Positions 16,239 through 25,513 are shown, numbered from the stretch's first letter. The stretch: 64,000 bases of DNA from UBA6115 sp050953005 (GCA_050953005.1 JBMNLV010000005.1:62001-126000); one strand, 5' to 3'. Notes: generated from the letters alone by a model not told the origin. A program made the numbers and translations.

Positions 16239-18072
16239 TCAACAACAACAGCCAAGGCGCGCCCCGCGCAGGCAGGGCGGCGGTCCCAGAGGCCGCATTG
16301 TGGAAAAGCCCCGGAACTTCAAGGCGTCCTTCCGCCGGCTGGTCCTGGCCCTGCGCCCCTGGCGCGGCAGGCTGATCGTCTGCGCGGCGCTGAGCGTGCT
16401 CAGCGCTGTTATGGGCATCTTCGGCCCCCGGATCACCGGCCAGGCCACCACCGCCATCTTTGAGGGCTTGGTAGCCCGGGTGCGCGGCACCGGCGGCATC
16501 GACTTTGCCCGGGTGGGGCGGGTGCTGCTTTTCCTGCTGGGGCTGTATTTGGCCTCCAGCCTGATCAGCTTTGTCATGAACCGCCTGGTAGCCGGGATCA
16601 CCGCGGAGTACAGCCGCAGCCTGCGCGGGCAGATCGGGCGCAAGATCCACCGCGTCAGCGTGGGCTACTATGAGAAGACCAGCGTGGGCGACATCCTCTC
16701 GCGCATCACCAACGACGTGAACAGCCTCTCCCAGAACATCAACAACATCTTCACCCAGACCATTTCCGGCATCGCCACGCTGATCGGCGTATTGATCATG
16801 ATGCTGTCCATCTCCCCGCTGATGACCGGGCTGGTGGTGCTGGTGGTGCCGATCTCCATGGGGCTGATGGGCCTGATATTCGCGCGCAGCCAGAAGTTTT
16901 TCAAAATGCAGCAGGAGGCGCTGGGCGAGGTCTCCGGCCAGGTGGAGGAGACCTTCTCCGGCCTCCAGGTGGTGCAGGCCTTCCGCCAGGAAGAGGCCGC
17001 GCTGGAGCGCTTCAACCAAACCAATGACAGGCTGTATGACAGCGCCTGGAAAAGCCAGTTCTTTACCGGGCTCATGCACCCGCTGATGGGCTTTGTGGGC
17101 AACCTGAGCTATCTGCTGGTGGTGGTTTTCGGCGCGGCGCAGGCGGCCATGGGCCGCATCACCGTGGGCGATATCCAGGCGTTTATCCAGTATTCACGCA
17201 ACTTTATGCAGCCGCTGACGCAGTTCTCGCAGGTGTCCGGGCAGATCCAGACCATGACGGCCGCGGCCGAGCGGGTATTCGCCTTTCTGGACGTGGAGGA
17301 GGAGCAGGAACCTGAGGGCGCGCCCGCCCTGCCCCCGGTCAGGGGCCGCGTGTGCTTTGAGAACGTGCGCTTCGGCTATGACCCGGACAAGGTGGTCATC
17401 CGTGATTTCTCCCTGTGCGTGCTGCCCGGGCAGACCTGCGCCATCGTGGGGGAAACCGGCTCGGGCAAGACCACGCTGGTCAAGCTGCTGATGCGCTTTT
17501 ATGACCCGCAGTCCGGGCGCATCACACTGGACGGCGTGGACCTGAAGAGCCTGAGCCGGCAGCAGGCGCGCTCCGCCTTCGGCATGGTGCTGCAGGACAC
17601 CTGGCTGTTCTCGGGCAGCATCATGGAGAACATCCGCTATGGGCGCCCGGACGCCACGGACGAGCAGGTCATGCAGGCCGCGCGCCACGCGCACGCCGAC
17701 CACTTCATCCTGACCCAGCCGGGCGGCTATGAGATGCAGATCAATGAGGAGGCCGACAACATCTCCTCCGGGCAAAAGCAGCTGCTGACCATCGCCCGGG
17801 CCATGCTGGCCGACAAGCCGGTGCTGATCCTGGACGAGGCCACCTCCAACGTGGACACCCTGACCGAGCACCGCATCCAGCGCGCCATGAGCACGCTGAT
17901 GGCCGGGCGCACCAGCTTTGTGATCGCCCACCGCCTGTCCACCATCCGCGAGGCCGACGTCATCCTGGTCATGCATGAGGGCGGCATCGCCGAGCACGGC
18001 AACCACGAGCAGCTCATGGCCCTGGGCGGACGCTACAAGGAGCTGTACGAGAGCCAGTTTGAGCGGGTGTGA
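16231..18072 (+). CDS. ABC exporter half-transporter, canonical-Walker-B subunit (pair 2)
   Basis: 613 residues from ATG 16231, which follows GGGAAGGGGG and overlaps the upstream gene by 8 bp. The first 35 residues are basic and glutamine/arginine-rich, an unusual cytosolic tail. Six-helix exporter domain, then NBD with Walker A GETGSGKTT, signature changed to ISSGQ, and canonical LILDEATSNVD. With 14085-16238 it forms a heterodimeric exporter with the same asymmetry as pair 1, so the pairs look like old paralogues. No regulator is adjacent to this pair. Confidence 0.92.
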   Translation: MSDQQQQPRRAPRRQGGGPRGRIVEKPRNFKASFRRLVLALRPWRGRLIVCAALSVLSAVMGIFGPRITGQATTAIFEGLVARVRGTGGIDFARVGRVLLFLLGLYLASSLISFVMNRLVAGITAEYSRSLRGQIGRKIHRVSVGYYEKTSVGDILSRITNDVNSLSQNINNIFTQTISGIATLIGVLIMMLSISPLMTGLVVLVVPISMGLMGLIFARSQKFFKMQQEALGEVSGQVEETFSGLQVVQAFRQEEAALERFNQTNDRLYDSAWKSQFFTGLMHPLMGFVGNLSYLLVVVFGAAQAAMGRITVGDIQAFIQYSRNFMQPLTQFSQVSGQIQTMTAAAERVFAFLDVEEEQEPEGAPALPPVRGRVCFENVRFGYDPDKVVIRDFSLCVLPGQTCAIVGETGSGKTTLVKLLMRFYDPQSGRITLDGVDLKSLSRQQARSAFGMVLQDTWLFSGSIMENIRYGRPDATDEQVMQAARHAHADHFILTQPGGYEMQINEEADNISSGQKQLLTIARAMLADKPVLILDEATSNVDTLTEHRIQRAMSTLMAGRTSFVIAHRLSTIREADVILVMHEGGIAEHGNHEQLMALGGRYKELYESQFERV

Positions 18073-18129
18073 GCCGCTGGCCTGAGACCCACAAGTGTAA
18101 ATGCTATTAATGTATTTAAACTAGCAATA

Positions 18130-19782
18130 TTAAGAACTCTCACTACAATTTTTGTGAAGTGTATGAACAGGATAAAAATCCACAAAGGATTGAATAAATC
18201 TTCGGGCGTCATTAAGTTTGGGCTCAGAAGAGAGTTCGTAGTTCTCTAAAACATGGTAAACCCATTCTCTTTTTTGTTTATTAATTGTTTTATCAAAAGA
18301 TTCAATCTCTCCGTATGGAACAATATATAATCCGACTGAGTGACATAGCTTCTCTATATTTTCATACGCAGCAGGCTCGTTTCCATGCAAACTATTCTTT
18401 CCGAATTTTTTAATCCTCTCCCACTCATCAACTCCTGCGTTGCTTCTGCCATTCACGCCATCATAAATTGTTTTCATACTATGGGCTAATTGAGAATTCC
18501 AGTCAAGTCCGAACGCAGCAACAAGTGGTTTGAATTCTTGACTTGAGTTAAGTATGTCGAAATCACAAATTGCAACTACTGGTACATTAACCGCTCTCAA
18601 AGCTTCGACCACTTCCTTGATCCGTGACTTCCCTCCACAATGGGTGAACAAGATATCAGGAGATGTTTCATTACGGCTTTCATACATGGCATCCATAATT
18701 GCCTGATAAAAAAGACAATCATAATCACTTTCGCAAACAATTACTTTTTCATGAAAAAGCCCGCTCAACATGTTGGAATAGCGTAAAAGCGGCTTGCCCC
18801 ATAGCTTGAGGATATCATTATTATTAAGAATACTCATGTTATTCCGATTACTATCCCGAATGATTCGAATAACGCTCACATTCTCGCTATTAGCATCGAC
18901 TAAACCTTGAAGAAAATCCTCACTATGAGTTGAAATGAACAATTGACGATTATCTGGATTGTTTTTAGCTAGCATTTTGCCAATAATTCTTGCTTGCGGT
19001 GGATGAAGGAAAGCCTCTGGTTCATCAATCAAAGTTATGGTGTTATTTGTTGTGAATGTATCAAGCAAAATACTAGCAAAAGCTCTCATCCCGTCACCCT
19101 GTTCGTGGAGCTTTGGAAGTGTATTAACTAAACTATAATAATAATCCTGTTCGCTGATTCTGTATGCAGATGCATCGGGCGCTTGACCTGTATGTAACGG
19201 TATAAACTCGAGTTCATTGTGATTTACCACTAAGTCTATTCCAAAGGCTTGATGAAAGTAATTCGATATTTTCTGAGCAGTTTCTTCACTTCTAAATATT
19301 TTAAATATAGGGTGATATTCTGAATCACTCGTTCGACCAATAGGATTTGATGCAGTTAAACGATTCTTGGTGCTTAACAAAACAACAAACAATCCGTGCA
19401 TTCCGTTGTGCAACTCTTTAGCTTTCCAAAAGCTCTCAAGATCGTTTAGCGTAAAGGTGCTACGATTAGAGTCGACCGTTTGATAACGCCCTTCGTTGTT
19501 CAGTATAAAACGACTATTAAGAAAAGCCGAATCACTAATTTTACCTTCAAAAGTCAAATCAGTACTTTGAACTACTATTGGATTCGCATGAACAGAAGGA
19601 TTCAGTTCACGCTCCAAATCTTTTAAAGCTTGACTCTTACCGCAGTTGTTAGGTCCCGTAAACACAACAATACTATTTCGTTGAAGGTCAAGTTTCGTTC
19701 CATCATTAAACACAATGTTCTTAAAATAAACTTGAGGAGTTTGATGCTGTTCATTCTCGTGATTGTCAGTTTCAATGCTCAT
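18130..19782 (-). CDS. OLD-family ATPase fused to a TOPRIM nuclease domain
   Basis: 550 residues. The N-terminal ABC-like ATPase has Walker A TGPNNCGKSQ (about 43-52), Walker B ITLIDEPEAFLHPP (about 245-258) and a downstream FISTHSEDF switch. The C-terminal TOPRIM domain shows the acidic E of VIVCESDYDCLFY (about 348) and a DxD in VVAICDFDIL. OLD-family nucleases act in anti-phage defence, alone (class 1) or with a helicase partner (Gabija); no GajB-like gene is present here. AT-rich compared with the exporters beside it, which suggests transfer. Start ATG follows AGGAG. An alternative is a PARIS-like fusion, which cannot be excluded. Confidence 0.82.
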   Translation of the reverse strand: MSIETDNHENEQHQTPQVYFKNIVFNDGTKLDLQRNSIVVFTGPNNCGKSQALKDLERELNPSVHANPIVVQSTDLTFEGKISDSAFLNSRFILNNEGRYQTVDSNRSTFTLNDLESFWKAKELHNGMHGLFVVLLSTKNRLTASNPIGRTSDSEYHPIFKIFRSEETAQKISNYFHQAFGIDLVVNHNELEFIPLHTGQAPDASAYRISEQDYYYSLVNTLPKLHEQGDGMRAFASILLDTFTTNNTITLIDEPEAFLHPPQARIIGKMLAKNNPDNRQLFISTHSEDFLQGLVDANSENVSVIRIIRDSNRNNMSILNNNDILKLWGKPLLRYSNMLSGLFHEKVIVCESDYDCLFYQAIMDAMYESRNETSPDILFTHCGGKSRIKEVVEALRAVNVPVVAICDFDILNSSQEFKPLVAAFGLDWNSQLAHSMKTIYDGVNGRSNAGVDEWERIKKFGKNSLHGNEPAAYENIEKLCHSVGLYIVPYGEIESFDKTINKQKREWVYHVLENYELSSEPKLNDARRFIQSFVDFYPVHTLHKNCSESS

Positions 19783-19874
19783 TATAATCTCCTATATTAT
19801 GTATAAAGCCAGAGACCTACAACAATTTTTATGCTATCAAGTAGAATTCGAAAAATCAATTATAAAAACATATT

Positions 19875-21176
19875 CTATATATCCGTAAACTCCTCATCAA
19901 GCAAAAACTGCTCAACACCCACATACAGTATGCCATTCTCATCACGCCAGGGCTTGATGTAGTCCCGTACCACGACCATTTTAGCAAATGAATCGGGGAT
20001 TCGAACGAGCGAAGCAGTCTCCTGTTTTCGTTTTTCCGGATCATCTATGGAGAAAGCGGATTGGATATAAATTCGCCGGTTTCCGCGATTGACCACAAAG
20101 TCCACCTCTAATTGTTTTCGTATTTTCAGGTCATCCTTTGTTTTGACATGCTGCACAACAAGGCCAACGTCAACATCAAATCCCCGGCGAATCAAATCAC
20201 AGAAAAGCACGTTTTCCATGATATGCGTTTCTTCCTGCTGCCTGAATGACAGTTTCGCGTTTCGCAGGCCTACATCCGTATAATAATATTTCATGGGGGA
20301 TTGCATATATTTCTTCCCCTTCACATCATAACGCGTCGCTTTATAAAGAAGGAACGCTTCTTCAAAATACCCGAGATACCTATCAATCGTTGCCGAGTGA
20401 ATACGGACCTGCTTCTTGCTCAGGAAGGTTTTGGACAATTTTGTCGGATTGGTTAATGAACCGACAGCGGACGCAAGGATATTCAACAAATCGTCCAAAA
20501 TTTCAGTGTCATTTAACACATTGTAACGTTCAACTACGTCTTTCAGGTAAGTCCGGGCGAACAAATCGCGCAGGTAACGGCTTTTTTCTTCGTGCGTTGG
20601 AAGCATCGTAACAACAGGCATGCCGCCATAGGTGTAATAATCAAGCCACGCGTCTCTTGAATCCCCTTGATATTTTTCGCTAAACTCGGCAAATGACAGC
20701 GGGTGAATGCGGATTTCATCGCCCCGGTCTCTGAACTGTGTCAAAATATCCGTAGAGAGCATTTTAGAATTGCTTCCCGTCACATAGACATCTGCATTTT
20801 TAATTTTCATCAGACCAAGCACGACATCTATGAAGGTGAGCTTAGCGTTCGCATCGGCCACATAAGGGTTTTGGATCTCGGATACAAATTGAATCTCATC
20901 AATCAGGACATAATATTGCACGCCCGCATCGACTATTTGATTGCGGATGTACATATCCAGTTCTAATGGATTGCGGTACTTGGCATTGGCGATTTCATCC
21001 AAGGCGAGACAAATTATCTGAGAATCGGAAACCCCCTTATTTTGAAGATGCTGCCTGAATAATTTAAACAACAGATAGGATTTGCCGCAACGGCGGATCC
21101 CTGTGATGATCTTAATCCGGCCGTTGTGCATTTTCTCAATCAGCTTTTGTAAATACTGTTGTCTTGAGTATTCCAT
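19875..21176 (-). CDS. AAA ATPase with DUF4143 domain (first copy)
   Basis: 433 residues. An N-terminal P-loop (ITGIRRCGKSYLL, about 22-34), Walker B YYVLIDEIQFV, sensor TGSNSKMLS, and a C-terminal DUF4143 domain (about 200-420) with a nuclease-like core, GFDVDVGL...LEVDFVVNRGNRRIYIQ, whose E/D and Q/K pattern resembles restriction-like nucleases. Function is not established for this very common family. I chose ATG 21174-21176 (MEYSRQQYL); upstream in-frame starts lack a clear ribosome site. A paralogue lies at 43506. It is downstream of palindromes flanking its promoter and next to the OLD nuclease. Confidence 0.85.
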   Translation of the reverse strand: MEYSRQQYLQKLIEKMHNGRIKIITGIRRCGKSYLLFKLFRQHLQNKGVSDSQIICLALDEIANAKYRNPLELDMYIRNQIVDAGVQYYVLIDEIQFVSEIQNPYVADANAKLTFIDVVLGLMKIKNADVYVTGSNSKMLSTDILTQFRDRGDEIRIHPLSFAEFSEKYQGDSRDAWLDYYTYGGMPVVTMLPTHEEKSRYLRDLFARTYLKDVVERYNVLNDTEILDDLLNILASAVGSLTNPTKLSKTFLSKKQVRIHSATIDRYLGYFEEAFLLYKATRYDVKGKKYMQSPMKYYYTDVGLRNAKLSFRQQEETHIMENVLFCDLIRRGFDVDVGLVVQHVKTKDDLKIRKQLEVDFVVNRGNRRIYIQSAFSIDDPEKRKQETASLVRIPDSFAKMVVVRDYIKPWRDENGILYVGVEQFLLDEEFTDI

Positions 21177-21202
21177 TCCCGTCCCCATTCTCGATAAATT
21201 TC

Positions 21203-21292
21203 TGCGGAATCCGCACTTTTTTTTCGAGTTTAAATGTACCATAAAATGATATGTGATTCAACATGGCATGGAAGATTTCTGCGGAATCCGCA
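21203..21292 (-). promoter_or_regulatory. Promoter flanked by two palindromic direct repeats, upstream of the DUF4143 gene
   Basis: Minus strand TTGAAT (complement of 21256-21261), 17-bp spacer, TACATT (complement of 21233-21238). The palindrome TGCGGAATCCGCA occurs at 21203-21215 and 21280-21292, 77 bp apart, each inside an approximately 35-bp imperfect direct repeat (ATTTC before, T-rich after). The sites bracket the promoter, a layout suited to repressor looping or cooperative binding. Confidence 0.6.
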
Positions 21293-21487
21293 TTTTTCTT
21301 TCGTTGAAATCAATATTTCTTCATCATCATTCATCCGCATATTGAGCGATTATCCTGAGTCCGCGCCATGTGTAGTTAGCGCTTTATCACTGCGCGCGAA
21401 TAAGTCCCAAGGAATAAACAATCTCAAAAAACCAATGTTTAAAGGTACTTTAGATACATGCCATTATAGTTTTGGCGCTTTTTGACA
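21293..21487. other. Gene-free AT-rich flank of the acquired island
   Basis: I see no coding sequence, terminator or repeat here beyond the palindrome at its left edge. It separates the DUF4143 promoter from the dispersed repeat. Confidence 0.5.
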
Positions 21488-21489
21488 GT

Positions 21490-21600
21490 AATACTAAAAT
21501 TCATGTCGCATAGAGCGACACAAATAGGGGATGAAAATGTATTTGCACGCTATTCCAATCTTTATTGCATCGTCGCGCCGGGTCTTTGATCGCCCTGCTG
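21490..21600. repeat. Dispersed intergenic repeat with stem-loop, copy B
   Basis: Same orientation as copy A at 2945-3055. It has the same 57-bp core including the TGTCGC-ATAGA-GCGACA stem-loop, then a diverged tail ending in TTTGATCGCC. It is followed by about 180 bp without a recognisable gene and then by a decayed sbcD start. Both copies border gene debris. Confidence 0.8.
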
Positions 21601-21774
21601 TGTCAGTCAACCTCAACGTAGCTAAAGCCACGCCATCGGTTTCGTTCCTTGCAAGGCAATAAAATCCCTCGCCGCTTTGGATGCAATAAAGCTTTACATC
21701 AGTATAAAAACCAGCTTTGAAGATTCCGTCCCTAACAGTCGGGCCGTTATCTTCTTGACCCATGCGGCCCGCGC

Positions 21775-21925
21775 AGGCTAAGATGGGATGCAATCAAGGA
21801 GGAACGGACTTGACATTCTTTCGCTTGTCAGGCCCGCGCCCGGGCAAGCGGCACAAGCGCTTTCCATGCCGGAGGGGCTGGAATACATCCCGGCGCAGAC
21901 CCTGTCTTTGGGCGCGCGGATGCCA
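21775..21925 (+). pseudogene. Decayed copy of the 5' end of sbcD
   Basis: From GCTAAGATGGGA through TTGACATTCTTTCGCTTGTC and on to GGAATACATCCCGGCGCAGA this aligns with the real sbcD leader and start at 34852-34995. In the first 40 coding bases I count 7 differences. The reading frame is broken, the DLHLGK phosphoesterase motif is lost, and similarity stops after about 110 coding bases. Even the untranslated leader is shared, so it is a partial duplication of the locus. Confidence 0.75.
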
Positions 21926-22064
21926 TTGTGGCCTTTTGGAGGCGCGCGAAGCAAGCCGGTCCCGATTCATCAAAGTTTAAGCTTTGAAATTCCCTAAAGC
22001 GCTGCAGCAGGAGATGTGAAGAATCAGAAACAATTTTTTCGCAGGAGAAAGGCGGGAACAAACA

Positions 22065-23813
22065 ATGACCAGAATCTACAAGCTTTTATGTGTCGTATTG
22101 TCTTTGACGCTTGCAGGCAGCCCTGTTCTTTTGCCGGCCGGCCTTGCCGGCGCGCAGGGGGATGGCGCCTATGGTTTTGACTATTATGTCAAGGAGGATG
22201 ATACCGTTGCCATCACCGGCTATCATGGGGCAGAAACAACCGTCGTGGTGCCTGACAGCATAGACGGGAGACAGGTGACGGAGATCGCTGAAAGCGCGTT
22301 CATAGATTCGCTGGCAATTACCGGCATCACACTGCCCAAGGGTCTTATCAAAATCGGCATGTTTGCCTTTATGGGGTGTGAAAACCTGGCGGATATTCAT
22401 TTGCCGGAGCGTGTTACTGATATTGAGCAGTATGCTTTTTATAACTGCAAGAAATTGACCAGCATCACCTTGCCCGAAGGCATGCAATGGGTCGATGGAG
22501 GTGTTTTTGGCGGATGCAACAGTTTGGCTACGGTCAAATTGCCAGCCAGCATTACGAGCATTTGGGAGAGCGCGTTTTCAGATTGCTACAGTCTTACAAG
22601 TATCCGCCTGCCTTCCGGCGTGGAGATCATCGCGGACAACGCATTCTATATGTGTAAAAACCTCCAGGAAATCAATCTGCCCGAAAGCATTACCCACATT
22701 GGTACTGATGTGTTTGCCGGTTGTGATCGCCTTAAACCGTCGGGGGTAGAGGTTGCCCCTGATAGCTACGCAGAGCAATACCGCAGGGACAATATTTTTG
22801 ATAAACTGGCGGACGATGTATATCAATATAATATTTTGTATGATGGCACGCTGGGGATTTCGGGCTATGCCGGTACGGAAACGGAGCTGGTGGTTCCCGC
22901 GAGCCTGGAGGGGATGCGGGTGACGCAGATCGCGGACGGAGCGTTCATGGATAACAAGAATATCGTCAGCGTCAGCCTGCCTGAAGGGATTACCGGCATT
23001 GGCAAAGAAGCGTTTCGCTTATGTACAAATCTGGAGAGCATTCAACTGCCGGACAGCTTGCAAGAAATTGGCGTTTCTGCTTTTTCAGTGTGCTTGAATT
23101 TGAAGAATATTAACCTGCCAAACGGTCTTAAGAGTATTGGAAGTTATGCGTTCAGCCTGTGTGAAGGATTAACGCGCGTGAATATTCCGCTCAGCGTAAA
23201 CAGCATCGGCGCGGATATTTTCTTTAACTGCAAGAACCTGTATCTATCCAATATCCGGGTATCTGAGGGAAGCTATGCAGAGCAGCATCTGATCAATCGG
23301 TACTTTCATCCGGAAGATTATGTTTTCCACTACAAAAGCGAGGGAAAACTGACCCTTAGCGAATACAAGGGCCCTGGCGGCGATCTTTATATCCCTGCCC
23401 GTATTGGCGACAGTGTTATCACCGAGATCAATTACTATGCGTTTGATCAGTGTACCAAGGTTCGGAGCATCGCATTGCCCAATGGCGTTGTTCGCATCAA
23501 ACATCATGCATTTGACGGCTGTACAAAGCTGGAGCATATCGGAATCGGCTACGGTTTGGAAGACATAGAGGACAATGCCTTTTTGGAGTGTACAAGCCTG
23601 AGGGAGGTTCGTCTTCCAAACAGCATGCTGAGGATTGGCAACGGAGCTTTTTCGGGATGCACATCCCTTAAAAAAATATACCTGCCTGGAAGCCTGGCGA
23701 TGATAGGCGTCAATGTGTTTTGGGGCTGCGATCAGCTGGTGGTGTCCGCTCCCGCGGGAAGCTATGCGGCGGAATACGCTCAAAGGAACAGCATTCTGTG
23801 GTTTCCATATTAG
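22065..23813 (+). CDS. Secreted leucine-rich-repeat protein (BspA / LRR_5 type)
   Basis: 582 residues with a signal peptide (LLCVVLSLTLAGSPVLLPAGLAGA). The rest is built of LRR_5 repeats of the form ITxIxxxAFxxCxxLxxIxLPxG, grouped into three larger blocks, each opened by a short strand module (TVAITGYHGAETTVVVPDSI, LGISGYAGTETELVVP, LTLSEYKGPGGDLYIP). There is no LPxTG or other wall anchor, so it is probably released or loosely bound. Such proteins are common in gut and oral Bacillota and often bind host or bacterial surfaces. ATG follows GGAGAAAGGCGGG. The sbcD fragment lies upstream. Confidence 0.9.
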   Translation: MTRIYKLLCVVLSLTLAGSPVLLPAGLAGAQGDGAYGFDYYVKEDDTVAITGYHGAETTVVVPDSIDGRQVTEIAESAFIDSLAITGITLPKGLIKIGMFAFMGCENLADIHLPERVTDIEQYAFYNCKKLTSITLPEGMQWVDGGVFGGCNSLATVKLPASITSIWESAFSDCYSLTSIRLPSGVEIIADNAFYMCKNLQEINLPESITHIGTDVFAGCDRLKPSGVEVAPDSYAEQYRRDNIFDKLADDVYQYNILYDGTLGISGYAGTETELVVPASLEGMRVTQIADGAFMDNKNIVSVSLPEGITGIGKEAFRLCTNLESIQLPDSLQEIGVSAFSVCLNLKNINLPNGLKSIGSYAFSLCEGLTRVNIPLSVNSIGADIFFNCKNLYLSNIRVSEGSYAEQHLINRYFHPEDYVFHYKSEGKLTLSEYKGPGGDLYIPARIGDSVITEINYYAFDQCTKVRSIALPNGVVRIKHHAFDGCTKLEHIGIGYGLEDIEDNAFLECTSLREVRLPNSMLRIGNGAFSGCTSLKKIYLPGSLAMIGVNVFWGCDQLVVSAPAGSYAAEYAQRNSILWFPY

Positions 23814-23968
23814 AGGAAGACGGTTACGCGGTTAAAGAAGGTCTATATCACTCCGAGGCAGGCTCATTGCTTCGCTTTATCAGTATCAAGCCTCGCAATG
23901 ATTCATGCTTGCCTGCAATCAAGGCCCTGGACGGCCTGCCCGGGAAGGCCATATGCGGCATCGGGTAA
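23798..23968 (+). CDS. Possible small protein overlapping the LRR gene end
   Basis: A GTG at 23798 preceded by AAAGGA opens a 56-codon frame that overlaps the last 16 bp of the LRR gene. The product (VVSILEEDGYAVKEGLYHSE at its start, ending KALDGLPGKAICGIG) has ordinary protein composition but no family I recognise. It could be a coupled small protein or the 3' remnant of an older gene. Confidence 0.3.
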   Translation: MVSILEEDGYAVKEGLYHSEAGSLLRFISIKPRNDSCLPAIKALDGLPGKAICGIG

Positions 23969-23990
23969 ACCAAAAGAAAGGAGCATCAGC

Positions 23991-24311
23991 ATGAGAAGCG
24001 GTCTCGGATGGAGGAGCCTGGACCCCGGGGAAGCGACCGCGGACGTCCATTCCCTGCCCCTGGAAAGCCTGCGCACCGTCATCGAAAACGCCCGCTGCGC
24101 GGAGGCGCGGCGCTTGGCGCTGATCCGTCTGGGCGACGAAGGTTTGATGGAACAGGCGGCGCTTTCGGATCCCGCCCCCCTTGTCCGCCGCCGGATGGCG
24201 CGCGAATTGCACAATGCCGACATCCTCCGCACAATCGCGGACGAGGACCCGGATGACTCCGTGCGCGCGGAAGCCGGCAAACGCCTCGGGCAGCTGCAGC
24301 AGTCGCCATGA
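23991..24311 (+). CDS. Small HEAT-repeat-like protein
   Basis: 106 residues. The central part repeats a helical unit: CAEARRLALIRLGDEGLMEQ, PLVRRRMARELHNADILRTI, DDSVRAEAGKRLGQL. The xxVRxxAxxxL pattern is that of HEAT/PBS-lyase repeats, which mediate protein contacts. ATG 23991 follows AAAGGAG. It ends in an ATGA overlap with the next gene, so the two are translationally coupled and their products probably interact. No enzymatic motif is visible. Confidence 0.7.
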   Translation: MRSGLGWRSLDPGEATADVHSLPLESLRTVIENARCAEARRLALIRLGDEGLMEQAALSDPAPLVRRRMARELHNADILRTIADEDPDDSVRAEAGKRLGQLQQSP

Positions 24312-25495
24312 CGGACAAAGCGTATTTATTGCAGACGCTCCGCGAGGACTTTCCGCAGTGTTACGATGGCGCCGCGCCCGCGGAGATGATCTTTTGGCAT
24401 CCGCCGAACCTGTTCCTGAAACATCTTGGCATGCTGTATGCCGCCGGGAACCTCCTGCCGAAAAAGCTTCAGGCCGAGGCGGGGCTCTTTTCCGACGAGG
24501 CGCGGGAGCTCGCGGACATCCTGCGCGGGGAGGAGACGGAGCGGTTTCTGACAAAATTCACGGATGCCGGGCTTTCGGAGCGCGTCGCCGCGTTTCACGC
24601 GGACTGTGTCAAAGAGCCGCTCACGGAGGAACGGGTCGCCTGGCTGCTGATGAAATACCGCTACCGCGATGATGAAGTTGATCCTGATGGACCTGATGAC
24701 GCGGATTTCATCAAACATGTGGACCTGAACGGCGCCGCTTTGGAATTTATCCGGACGGTGTCAAGAGCGGTCAGAAACATGGATCTTCGGACAGAGCCGC
24801 CCGAGAGCGACTTTGAAAAGCGAAAGCGCCTCGCGCGGGAAAAGCGGAGGGAAGAACAGAGAAAAGCGCAGGAACGGGAGAGGATCGCCTCCCTTCCCGC
24901 GGAACAGCTCAAAGCCCGGGACATTGCGCGTGTCGACGATGTGGAAAAGCTGTGCCAGGTCCTGCGCTCCTCAGAGGATGATGAGGCCGTGGAAGCGGCG
25001 CTTGACAGGATCTATCGTCTCCGCGAGGACGATATCGATATCGCGCGCGCCTGCCTTCCGGGAAAATGCACCTGGGCGCTGCTGAGGTTTCTCTGTGAGC
25101 AGGAGCGGGAAACGCCCTACCGGTATCTGACGCTGAACCATCTTGTAAGGGAGATCGTGCCCGCCCTGCAGCGGGAGGGGCATCCCGCGGCAGCGGATTT
25201 ACTGGACGCGCTCCACTACCGGAAACACGGGCACTACATCAACCGGGAACAGCGAGGCAGGGAGCTTGATTATTGGGACGCCCTCGCGCAGTTTAACGCC
25301 GCCAAAACGCCGGACGAGGCGTTTCGCAACATCAGTCCTGAAGACTATGACACCTGGTATGAATTTGACGATTCCGACGAAATGTCCTATATCAATTCGC
25401 TTCACACGGTTCCCTTCAGCATTGACGGGTATGATCTGCACCGTTATCGCCTGAAGTGCCTGCGCGAAGCGGATCTTCTCACGGATGAGGACTGA
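24308..25495 (+). CDS. Uncharacterised 395-residue protein coupled to the HEAT-like protein
   Basis: I do not recognise this family. The predicted protein is soluble, strongly charged and mostly helical. Residues of about 165-200 are a lysine/arginine/glutamate-rich helix (KRKRLAREKRREEQRKAQER), likely a single alpha helix or coiled coil. Residues of about 205-260 (DDVEKLCQVLRSSEDDEAVE, ALDRIYRLREDDIDIARACL) resemble HEAT-like helical pairs. No signal peptide, membrane segment or catalytic motif is evident. It starts by an ATGA overlap and ends 18 bp before the convergent alpha-mannosidase terminus. A scaffold or regulatory role is a guess. Confidence 0.6.
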   Translation: MTDKAYLLQTLREDFPQCYDGAAPAEMIFWHPPNLFLKHLGMLYAAGNLLPKKLQAEAGLFSDEARELADILRGEETERFLTKFTDAGLSERVAAFHADCVKEPLTEERVAWLLMKYRYRDDEVDPDGPDDADFIKHVDLNGAALEFIRTVSRAVRNMDLRTEPPESDFEKRKRLAREKRREEQRKAQERERIASLPAEQLKARDIARVDDVEKLCQVLRSSEDDEAVEAALDRIYRLREDDIDIARACLPGKCTWALLRFLCEQERETPYRYLTLNHLVREIVPALQREGHPAAADLLDALHYRKHGHYINREQRGRELDYWDALAQFNAAKTPDEAFRNISPEDYDTWYEFDDSDEMSYINSLHTVPFSIDGYDLHRYRLKCLREADLLTDED

Positions 25496-25513
25496 TGATA
25501 AAACAGGAAAGCC

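Noticed and set aside
18130..21176. Gabija (GajA-GajB) defence system
   Set aside because: The ATPase-TOPRIM protein fits OLD/GajA, but the neighbour is a DUF4143 ATPase, not a UvrD-like GajB helicase.
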